From Gammaproteobacteria bacterium (GTDB lineage Bacteria > Aquificota > Aquificia > Aquificales > QOAS01): 20,485 nt of DNA. Below are positions 14,721 through 20,485 of the stretch, piece by piece. Made by a program: the position numbers and the translations under genes. A model generated the notes under the pieces. The model made no database searches. It saw only the letters and a program-made list of their open reading frames with translations, and was not told where the DNA came from. The DNA lies in contig QOAS01000001.1 of the NCBI GenBank assembly GCA_003972855.1, positions 1 to 20,485 of the forward strand, written 5' to 3'. Each line of letters begins with the position of its first letter. The first letter of the stretch is position 1.

Positions 14721-16394
14721 ATGATTGAAGTGGCTATAGCTCTTTTTACCGCCGCACTGGGCGGGGCGGCGGGATATCTATATTCTGAAAGGAAGGCACA
14801 AAAACTTGTAGACCGCGCCCGTTTGGAGGCGGAGGAAGAATTTCAAACCTTTTTGGAACAGGAAAAACAAAAGTTGGAAAAAAAACTACGGGAGGAATTA
14901 GAAAGGGAAATAACCCGCAAAAAGGAGGAGGAACTCAAAGACCTATACCGAAAGTTGGAAGAAGAAAAGGCAACCCTTGAAAGGTTAAAACTGGAATTGG
15001 AACTCAAAAGGGAGGAAATAGAACGACTCCAGCAGAGACTAAAAGAGGAAGAAAAAAGAATAGAGGAACGCTCGCAGGTTTTGGAGAAAAAATGGGAAAC
15101 CTTGGAGGAGAGGGAAGAGGAGCTGTTCAAACGCTATAGGGAACTCCAAGATTTAGAAAAACAACTCCTTCAGAAGGAAAAAGAGGTTCAAAAGTTAGAA
15201 GAGGAGGCTAAAGAAAAACTCAAGGAGATAGAGGAGATAAAAAGTCGGCAACTGCAAAAGCTTCAAGAAATAGCCAACCTCTCTTACGAGCAGGCAAAGG
15301 AGGAACTCTTTAAGGTTATTGAAGAAAGGGAAAGGCAAGAAATAGCCAAACTCCTAAAGGAGCTGGAAGAACAAGCCAAAGAACAAGCCAAACAGAGGGC
15401 AAGGGATATTTTGCTCACCGCCTTGGAGAGATTGGCACCCGAGGCTACCGTCCACTTTATGACGACAACCGTTCAACTACCCTCCAACGAGTTTAAGGGA
15501 AGAATTATCGGAAGGGAAGGTAGGAACATAAGAACCTTTGAACAACTTACGGGGGTGGACATAATTATTGACGATACTCCCGATGTGGTTACCCTATCCT
15601 CCTTTGACCCCTTGAGGAGGGAAATTGCAAAGGAAGCCCTTGAACGGCTTATAGCGGACGGCAGAATCCACCCCGCAAGTATTGAGAAAACCGTTGAAGA
15701 GGTCAAGAAGGAGTTTGACGAAAAACTTAGGAAACTCGGAGAGGAAGTCTGCCAAGAATTCGGTCTTTACGATATAAACCCGGGACTCCACTACTACCTC
15801 GGTAAACTCTTTTACCGAACCTCCTACACCCAAAATGTTCTAAACCACAGCAAAGAAGTCGCCCAAATTGCGGGAATGCTGGCGGCGGAACTGGGCTTGG
15901 ACGTTAAAAAAGCTCAAAGGGCGGGACTCCTTCACGACATAGGTAAGGCGGTAAGCCACGAGCTGGGCGAAAGCCACACAAAGGCTGGAGCGGATTTAGC
16001 CAAAAAATACGGTGAACCCGACTATGTTATAAACGCAATTTTTGCCCACCACGAAGAAGAGGAACCCCGTTACCCCGAGGTGGTTTTAGTATGCATAGCG
16101 GATAAATTGTCCGCCGCCCGTCCCGGAGCGCGCAGGGAAACCTTGGAAAAATACATAAAACGGTTGGAGAAAATAGAGGAAATCGTCAAATCCTTCAAAG
16201 GGGTTCAAAACGCCTACGCGATACAGGCGGGTAGGGAAGTTAGGGTTATAGTAAACCCCGAAGAGGTCAGCGAGGAAGAAGCCTTTATGATTTCCAAGGA
16301 GATAGCCAAAAGACTGGAAGAAGAAATTGATTTCCCCGCCCAGATAAAGGTAACCGTTATAAGGGAAACGAGATATGTTCAATACGCGCGTTAG
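14721..16394 (+). CDS. rny: ribonuclease Y
   Basis: The 557-residue membrane-anchored endoribonuclease initiates mRNA decay. Domains in order: one N-terminal transmembrane helix (about 3-21), a long Glu/Lys-rich coiled coil (about 25-230), a KH RNA-binding domain with GRIIGREGRNI (260-270), and an HD phosphodiesterase domain with the metal-binding His405-Asp406 in GLLHDIGKA and a second histidine pair in IFAHHEEEE. Length and order are standard for RNase Y. A strong Shine-Dalgarno overlapping the fau stop supports the ATG at 14721. The 3' end overlaps the convergent aminotransferase by four bases. Confidence 0.96.
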   Translation: MIEVAIALFTAALGGAAGYLYSERKAQKLVDRARLEAEEEFQTFLEQEKQKLEKKLREELEREITRKKEEELKDLYRKLEEEKATLERLKLELELKREEIERLQQRLKEEEKRIEERSQVLEKKWETLEEREEELFKRYRELQDLEKQLLQKEKEVQKLEEEAKEKLKEIEEIKSRQLQKLQEIANLSYEQAKEELFKVIEERERQEIAKLLKELEEQAKEQAKQRARDILLTALERLAPEATVHFMTTTVQLPSNEFKGRIIGREGRNIRTFEQLTGVDIIIDDTPDVVTLSSFDPLRREIAKEALERLIADGRIHPASIEKTVEEVKKEFDEKLRKLGEEVCQEFGLYDINPGLHYYLGKLFYRTSYTQNVLNHSKEVAQIAGMLAAELGLDVKKAQRAGLLHDIGKAVSHELGESHTKAGADLAKKYGEPDYVINAIFAHHEEEEPRYPEVVLVCIADKLSAARPGARRETLEKYIKRLEKIEEIVKSFKGVQNAYAIQAGREVRVIVNPEEVSEEEAFMISKEIAKRLEEEIDFPAQIKVTVIRETRYVQYAR

Positions 16395-17533
16395 ATTTTC
16401 AGTCTTTCCAAAAAGAGTTTTATCCTCCTCACCCCCTCCCTAAGTCTTTCCAAGCGGGAGGTATAGGAAAACCTCACAAAACTTTGGGTGTTGTTATTTC
16501 CAAAGTCCACCCCGGGAGTGGTTGCAACCCCAACCTCCTCAAGGAGTTTCAAAGAAAATTCATATCCGCTTTTGGCATAACGCCCCACATTTGCCCAAAT
16601 GTAGAAAGCCCCTTGGGGTTCAACGGGAATGTCAAATAACTTTTTTAGTTCCCCGTAAAGGTAATCCCTCCTTTTTCTAAAGGTTTCTCTAACCTCCCTT
16701 AGGTATTGTCTATCCTCCAACGCCTTTAGAGCCAAGAGTTGGCTCGGAGTGGGAGGCGATATAAAGAGGTTCTGGACTACGAGGCGCAAAGGTTTCACAA
16801 ACCTTTGGGGGACCACGACCCACCCCAACCTAAAGCCGGGCATACAAAAATATTTGGAAAAACCGTTTACGACTATAACATCATCTCCAAACTCCAAAGC
16901 GGTATGCACCGGTGCGGAATAATTCAAACCGTGGTATATTTCGTCCGATATAAAGATTTTGCCCCTTTGGTGGGCGTATTCCACCAACGCCTTTAGAGTT
17001 TCCCTTTTGTAAATATTCCCCAAAGGGTTGGAAGGTGAGGTTACCAAAAACCCCTTAAAGGGTTGGTTTATCTCCTCCAAAACTTCGGGGGTTAGCTCGT
17101 AGTCGGTTTCCTTTTCAACCTTTGCGGTTAAAGGTTTTAAGCAGTAAACCCTCGCAAAGTTTTTGTAGCAGGGGTAACCGGGGTCGGTAAAGACGATACC
17201 CTCTCCCACCTCAAAGAGGGCGGAAAATATAAGGGAAAACCCTCCGCTGGTTCCCGTTGTAACTATAACCCTTTCGGGTGAAATGTCTACCCCGTAGGTT
17301 TCCCAATAGTAGCGGGCAATAGCCTCCCTTAGCTCCCAAATACCGAGGGAGTCGGTATATCCCAAATTTGCACCCTTTAACTCCTTTAAAGCTTCCAAAA
17401 CTTTTGGGGAAGGGGGCAAATCGGGTTCGCCTATCTCCATATGGACTATATCCCTTCCCCTTCGTTCCAACTCTTTAGCCTTTTCAAGGATTTCCATAAC
17501 TATAAAGGGGGTTATTCCGCCGAGCCTTCCCAT
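16391..17533 (-). CDS. class I/II PLP-dependent aminotransferase (AspC-like)
   Basis: The 380-residue fold-type I enzyme has the class I signature. GEPDLPPS lies near the N-terminus, GTSGG binds the PLP phosphate, Asn169 is in SPSNPLGN, and Asp197 and Tyr200 are in ISDEIYHGLNY. The Schiff-base Lys227 is in NGFSKYFCMPGFRLGW with Arg235, and a substrate-carboxylate Arg is in SFVRFSYT. It transfers amino groups between an amino acid and 2-oxoacids in the cytosol. Such proteins are often annotated as aspartate, LL-diaminopimelate or generic aminotransferases, and the donor cannot be decided here. It is convergent with rny and divergent from the permease gene. Confidence 0.9.
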   Translation of the reverse strand: MGRLGGITPFIVMEILEKAKELERRGRDIVHMEIGEPDLPPSPKVLEALKELKGANLGYTDSLGIWELREAIARYYWETYGVDISPERVIVTTGTSGGFSLIFSALFEVGEGIVFTDPGYPCYKNFARVYCLKPLTAKVEKETDYELTPEVLEEINQPFKGFLVTSPSNPLGNIYKRETLKALVEYAHQRGKIFISDEIYHGLNYSAPVHTALEFGDDVIVVNGFSKYFCMPGFRLGWVVVPQRFVKPLRLVVQNLFISPPTPSQLLALKALEDRQYLREVRETFRKRRDYLYGELKKLFDIPVEPQGAFYIWANVGRYAKSGYEFSLKLLEEVGVATTPGVDFGNNNTQSFVRFSYTSRLERLREGVRRIKLFLERLKI

Positions 17534-17556
17534 CGCACCTAATATTTAAACCTGTA

Positions 17557-18363
17557 ATGGAAAGCTTTCTTCTGAACATAGCCTTGGGGGGGTTTATTCT
17601 CTCCCTCCTTTTGTCGCTCTTTTCGTTTGTAGTTTACTTCTTTCGCCTCGCCTTCTTGAGCATTGCGGTTTCCCATGCGGTATTGGCGGGTTTGGCTATC
17701 GGCGTTTTTTTGGGAATAGACCCCACCCTTAGCGCCCTCATTTTTTCCCTCTTTGTAGGTTGGCTTATAGCCTTTCTAAGGCGTAAAACGGGACTAACCG
17801 AAGACGCATCAATAGGAATAGTTCTCGCCTTGGCAATGGCGGGGGGAATAGTTCTCATTTACCTTTCGGGTTATCAGGGAAACCTGCTCTCTTTCCTCTT
17901 TGGGTCTATAACCACGATTTCAACCACCGACGTTGCAGTTCTGTTCGCATTTTTAGTTTTAACCGCCATTTTTTTTAAGTTAAACTTTCGGAAAATCCTT
18001 TTCCTGTGTTTTGACGAGGAAAGCGCTTACTCCTCGGGGGTAAACACGGGAGCTTTGTATTACACCTTGGTGGGTATGCTCTCTTTTATCGTAACCTTTG
18101 CCACAAAATTGGCGGGTGTTATTTTAACCCACGCGATGCTTATCTTACCCACCGCGGTAGCCTACCAAGTAGCGTGGCACTTTAGCGACCTACTACTCCT
18201 TTCGGGAATAATATCCCTCCTTTCAACCTTTGGAGGGCTAATTTTAGCCTACTATACCGACATGCCGGCGGGACCTTCCATAATCCTACTGGGGGGTATC
18301 CTATTTATTGTTTCCAACCTTTGGAGGTTAAAAAGAAAAAAACTCCTCAAAAGTGGCAAATAA
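17557..18363 (+). CDS. ABC-3 family metal (Zn/Mn) transporter permease
   Basis: The 268-residue protein is very hydrophobic with about seven to eight transmembrane helices. It has the family features of ZnuB/MntB permeases: FFRLAFLSIAVSHAVLAGLAIG near the N-terminus, SFLFGSITTIS in the middle, and AVILTHAML-like GVILTHAMLILPTAVAYQVA, with a final basic tail KRKKLLKSGK. Permeases of this family pair with an ATPase and a periplasmic metal-binding lipoprotein. Neither is adjacent, so the gene is a lone subunit here. The end overlaps the convergent DUF62 gene by 17 bp. Metal specificity cannot be told. Confidence 0.88.
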   Translation: MESFLLNIALGGFILSLLLSLFSFVVYFFRLAFLSIAVSHAVLAGLAIGVFLGIDPTLSALIFSLFVGWLIAFLRRKTGLTEDASIGIVLALAMAGGIVLIYLSGYQGNLLSFLFGSITTISTTDVAVLFAFLVLTAIFFKLNFRKILFLCFDEESAYSSGVNTGALYYTLVGMLSFIVTFATKLAGVILTHAMLILPTAVAYQVAWHFSDLLLLSGIISLLSTFGGLILAYYTDMPAGPSIILLGGILFIVSNLWRLKRKKLLKSGK

Positions 18364-19108
18364 CCCTTTCGCCCCTTTGGGCGTTAAACCTATCCGCAAA
18401 GCTATCCATCGGAAGGAAAACCTCCACAAGACCGAAACTCCCGCAGATAAAGGAAGGACTGCTTTTGTTCCCTTGAAGGAAGTTTTTAACAAACCTACCC
18501 TTTAGGTTTCTAAAGGTGCAAAACCTAAACTTCCCGCAGGGTATATTGGTAACCGCATTGCCAAACTTATCGGTATAAACGATTTCCCCTATAACCTTTC
18601 CCCTAACCCTCTTGGGTTTGGGAAATTTCAAAAACCTCTTATAGGTAACCTTTTTTCCCAACTCCCTTAGGGGAATACCTTTGGTAATGTAAGCCCCTGC
18701 GGGTGTAAATATGTCCCTTCCGTGAAAGGTATTGTTTACCGCCTTTAGCCTATAGCGGGGATTGGTCAATTCAACAACCTCAAGGGGTTTTTCCTCTTGA
18801 AGAACCAAGTCAAAAAGTCCGTTCATGGGACCCACAAAGTAGTAATTGGGAGTCCTCACCGCTATAGCCTTTCTCTTTGTTCCAACCCCCGGGTCTACAA
18901 CCCCTACAAAAACCGTCCCCTTCGGGAAATACCTGTAGTGGGCTTTTAAGATAAGCGCGCCACCCAAGATGTCAAAACTTCTTACATTGTGGGTCAAATC
19001 CACCAGTTTTAAATCGGGATTTATTGAAAGGGCTACCCCTTTCATTACACCTGCAAAACCATCTTCCGTTCCGAAATCGGTTAGAAAGACCAAAAGAGAA
19101 CCCATCAT
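18347..19108 (-). CDS. DUF62 family S-adenosylmethionine hydroxide adenosyltransferase
   Basis: The 253-residue protein shows the DUF62 (SAM hydrolase, fluorinase-like fold) motifs. These are LTDFGTEDGFAGVMKG (9-24), VVDPGVGTKR (71-79) with the catalytic-type Asp72 and Arg79, TFHGRDIF with His129, and TDKFGNAVTNIP in the C-terminal domain. Family enzymes split SAM to adenosine and methionine using a water or hydroxide nucleophile. The usual FVGPDNGL reads FVGPMNGL here (Met95 in place of Asp), a notable change near the nucleoside site. The start has two adjacent Met codons. It is convergent with the permease and divergent from ispE. Confidence 0.9.
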   Translation of the reverse strand: MMGSLLVFLTDFGTEDGFAGVMKGVALSINPDLKLVDLTHNVRSFDILGGALILKAHYRYFPKGTVFVGVVDPGVGTKRKAIAVRTPNYYFVGPMNGLFDLVLQEEKPLEVVELTNPRYRLKAVNNTFHGRDIFTPAGAYITKGIPLRELGKKVTYKRFLKFPKPKRVRGKVIGEIVYTDKFGNAVTNIPCGKFRFCTFRNLKGRFVKNFLQGNKSSPSFICGSFGLVEVFLPMDSFADRFNAQRGERVICHF

Positions 19109-19120
19109 TTTCTTAGATTA

Positions 19121-19138
19121 AAAGCCCGCCTTCGGCGG
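19121..19138. repeat. GC-rich hairpin in the DUF62/ispE divergent gap
   Basis: CCCGCC-TTC-GGCGGG can form a stable stem just upstream of both divergent starts. Read on the minus strand it is followed by CTTTTA, so it looks like a weak terminator or 5'-leader hairpin for the DUF62 gene. On the plus strand it lies about 20 nt before the ispE ATG. Function is unknown. Confidence 0.4.
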
Positions 19139-19157
19139 GGATTATCCTTAAAGTTAA

Positions 19158-20003
19158 ATGGATTTCACCCTTACCTCCTGCGGAAAAATCAATTGGGGAC
19201 TTTGGCTATTGGGAAAGAGAAAAGACCGCTACCACGAGATTTTTACGCCCATACAAAAAATTTCCCTTTGCGACCTTATAAGGATTAAGCCCTCGTGGAA
19301 ACTAAGGGTTGAAACAACCGCGGACATTCCCCAAGAGGAGAACCTTGTTTACAAAGGTCTAAAACTTTTTGAGGAAATTACGGGTTTAAAACCCCTTTTT
19401 GAGGTCTTTATAGAGAAGAAAATTCCCATAGGAGGAGGTTTAGGGGGAGGTAGTTCCAACCTCGCCACGGTCTTAAATTTTGTTAATAACTACTTTGGCA
19501 ACCCCTTGAATAGGGAAGAACTTTTAAACCTCTTGGCGTCCGTAAGTAGCGACGCACCCTCCTTTTTGTGTAACGGTGTAGCCATAGCCACCGGTAGGGG
19601 AGAAAAAATAGAATGCCTAAACCTCCCGCGGTTTAGGGGTATAGAGGTAACCCTTTTCGTTCCGAATGGAATATCCTCACCCACGGGTAAGATATACTCA
19701 AAAACCCACCCTTCAATGTTTAACCCAAAAGAGAAGGTAGACCTTTTGAGGGAGAAGATAAAAAAACTTTCACCCGAAGAGTTTTTTCAAATAGCGGAAA
19801 ACCCTTTGGGCGGTATATTTTTAGACTTACACCCCACGGTGAAGGAGGATATTGACTTTCTACAAAAAGTGTGTTATAAAAAATTTATTGTCTCGGGTAG
19901 CGGAAGTTCCTTTTATACGGTAGGCTCCTTAAAGGGAGATTGCCTAAAAGCTCTTGACAAACTGAAAGGTAGTTATAAAATAATTTCCTTGGTTACGCTA
20001 TAA
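19158..20003 (+). CDS. ispE: 4-diphosphocytidyl-2-C-methyl-D-erythritol kinase
   Basis: This GHMP kinase of the MEP isoprenoid pathway phosphorylates CDP-methylerythritol. GKINWGLWLLGKRKDRYHEI (9-28) contains the substrate Lys10 and the RxDxYH motif. The glycine-rich ATP loop is IGGGLGGGSSN (91-101), the catalytic Asp132 is in SSDAPSF, and the third GHMP motif is VSGSGSSFY near the C-terminus. Length of 281 is normal. The stop is seven bases before tRNA-Gln, and the 3' end carries the probable promoter for the tRNA array. Confidence 0.95.
   Translation: MDFTLTSCGKINWGLWLLGKRKDRYHEIFTPIQKISLCDLIRIKPSWKLRVETTADIPQEENLVYKGLKLFEEITGLKPLFEVFIEKKIPIGGGLGGGSSNLATVLNFVNNYFGNPLNREELLNLLASVSSDAPSFLCNGVAIATGRGEKIECLNLPRFRGIEVTLFVPNGISSPTGKIYSKTHPSMFNPKEKVDLLREKIKKLSPEEFFQIAENPLGGIFLDLHPTVKEDIDFLQKVCYKKFIVSGSGSSFYTVGSLKGDCLKALDKLKGSYKIISLVTL
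19954..19981 (+). promoter_or_regulatory. likely sigma70 promoter of the tRNA array, inside ispE
   Basis: A perfect -35 TTGACA (19954-19959), a 16-bp spacer and TAAAAT (19976-19981) lie in the last codons of ispE. The predicted start near 19988 is about 23 nt upstream of the tRNA-Gln 5' end, the distance expected for a short pre-tRNA leader. Confidence 0.6.
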
Positions 20004-20010
20004 GGTGGCT

Positions 20011-20086
20011 TGGGGCGTAGCTCAACTGGCAGAGCACCGGACTTTGGATCCGGGGGTTCCTGGTTCGAATCCAGGCGCCCCAGCCA
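20011..20086 (+). tRNA. tRNA-Gln (anticodon TTG)
   Basis: The acceptor is TGGGGCG/CGCCCCA with the U1-A72 pair typical of tRNA-Gln, discriminator G and encoded CCA (20084-20086). The anticodon arm is CCGGA-CTTTGGA-TCCGG, giving anticodon TTG. The leader GTGGC (20005-20009) can pair with GCCAC spanning the discriminator and CCA, lengthening the precursor acceptor stem with one bulged T. Confidence 0.95.
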
Positions 20087-20105
20087 CTTTTTAAAAAAAA
20101 GCCCC

Positions 20106-20121
20106 CACCTTGAAAAAGGTG
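20106..20121 (+). repeat. GAAA-capped hairpin between tRNA-Gln and tRNA-Pro
   Basis: CACCTT and AAGGTG form a six-base-pair stem with a GAAA tetraloop, ending one base before tRNA-Pro. Upstream GCCCC (20101-20105) can extend it by pairing with GGGGC of the tRNA-Pro acceptor 5' strand, so the hairpin could compete with tRNA folding or mark a processing site. Confidence 0.45.
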
Positions 20122-20122
20122 A

Positions 20123-20195
20123 CGGGGCGTAGCTCAGGTGGAAGAGCGCAGGCTTTGGGAGCCTGAGGTCGCCGGTTCAAGCCCGGCCGCCCCGA
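20123..20195 (+). tRNA. tRNA-Pro (anticodon TGG)
   Basis: The acceptor is CGGGGCG/CGCCCCG with the C1-G72 pair typical of bacterial tRNA-Pro and discriminator A. The anticodon arm is CAGGC-TTTGGGA-GCCTG, giving anticodon TGG. The T-arm is CCGG-TTCAAGC-CCGG. CCA is not encoded, unlike in the Gln and Ser genes. Confidence 0.95.
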
Positions 20196-20232
20196 TAAGG
20201 CGGATAGGTTCCTTTGAGATATAGAAGAGGTA

Positions 20233-20306
20233 GGGCCCGTAGCTCAGCTGGATAGAGCAAGGGATTTCTAATCCCTGGGTCGCAGGTTCGAATCCTGCCG
20301 GGCCCA
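20233..20306 (+). tRNA. tRNA-Arg (anticodon TCT)
   Basis: The acceptor is GGGCCCG/CGGGCCC with discriminator A. The anticodon arm is AGGGA-TTTCTAA-TCCCT, giving anticodon TCT for AGA/AGG, the arginine codons used most in this window's genes. CCA is not encoded. Confidence 0.95.
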
Positions 20307-20327
20307 CCTCTTTTTGTAAGGACGGCT

Positions 20328-20400
20328 TCCGGGGTAGCTCAGCCGGCAGAGCGGGGGACTGTTAATCCCCTGGTCGCGGGTTCGAGTCCCGCCCCCGGAG
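20328..20400 (+). tRNA. tRNA-Asn (anticodon GTT)
   Basis: The acceptor is TCCGGGG/CCCCGGA with discriminator G. The anticodon arm is GGGGA-CTGTTAA-TCCCC, giving anticodon GTT. The T-arm is GCGGG-TTCGAGT-CCCGC. CCA is not encoded. Confidence 0.95.
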
Positions 20401-20422
20401 CTTAAAATATAGGTTACTGGGA

Positions 20423-20485
20423 GCGGGCGTAGCTCAGTTGGTAGAGCAGCGGCCTTCCAAGCCGCAGGTCGCGGGTTCGAGTCCC
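20423..20485 (+). tRNA. tRNA-Gly (anticodon TCC), cut by the window end
   Basis: The 5' acceptor strand GCGGGCG, a D-arm and the anticodon arm GCGGC-CTTCCAA-GCCGC give anticodon TCC. The T-arm begins GCGGGTTCGAGTCCC at the last base of the window, so the 3' acceptor strand is missing. Its 22-nt spacer after tRNA-Asn is AT-rich. Confidence 0.92.

Noticed and set aside
14843..15130. Serine-rich minus-strand open frame
   Set aside because: Antisense of the Glu/Lys coiled coil of RNase Y, which always gives Ser/Leu-rich shadows.

Overview
The window looks like a compact chromosome of a thermophilic, Gram-negative (diderm) bacterium, most likely a member of the Aquificota or a similar deep-branching lineage. 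This is an inference. It rests on structural RNAs that are much more GC-rich than the genes around them, Lys/Glu-rich proteins, very tight and overlapping gene packing, weak Shine-Dalgarno sites, and a mix of genes that fits that group: LDH-like malate dehydrogenase, short-form HisG, a HerA-like ATPase, RNase Y, a DUF62 enzyme, and LPS heptose and LPS-transport genes.

Layout. At 1-1360 is the 3' part of a large AT-rich NACHT/STAND-type gene ending in a pentapeptide-repeat domain; it is the most accessory-looking gene and runs off the left edge. At 1380-2290, minus strand, a consensus promoter drives tRNA-Ser(GGA), then the small SRP RNA, then an alpha/beta hydrolase. At 2320-5891, plus strand, is a tight operon: nadK, mdh, a patatin-like lipase and hldA. 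At 5875-8329, minus strand, are a decayed cas6, ychF and a short LptF/LptG permease. About 250 bp follow without a convincing gene but with a hairpin resembling an IS200/IS605 right end. At 8596-10536, plus strand, are aroA and hisG. At 10533-13347, minus strand, a HerA-like ATPase overlaps a secreted N-acetylmuramoyl-L-alanine amidase.

At 13386-13937 is a TorD-type chaperone. At 13964-16394, plus strand, are 6S RNA, 5-formyltetrahydrofolate cyclo-ligase and RNase Y. Then come a class I aminotransferase (minus), an ABC-3 metal-transporter permease (plus), a DUF62 SAM-cleaving enzyme (minus) and ispE (plus). An array of five tRNA genes (Gln, Pro, Arg, Asn, Gly) runs off the right edge, with its likely promoter inside the 3' end of ispE.

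Most genes are housekeeping: cofactor synthesis (NADP, folate, isoprenoid), amino-acid synthesis (shikimate, histidine), envelope building (heptose, LPS export, peptidoglycan amidase) and RNA metabolism (SRP, 6S, RNase Y, tRNAs). Convergent neighbours overlap at their 3' ends four times (17, 4, 4 and 17 bp). The unusual material is the truncated NACHT-pentapeptide gene, the frameshifted cas6 remnant with a terminator-like perfect inverted repeat in it, and a HerA-like ATPase with an atypical P-loop and no NurA partner. No CRISPR array, intact transposase or rRNA is visible.
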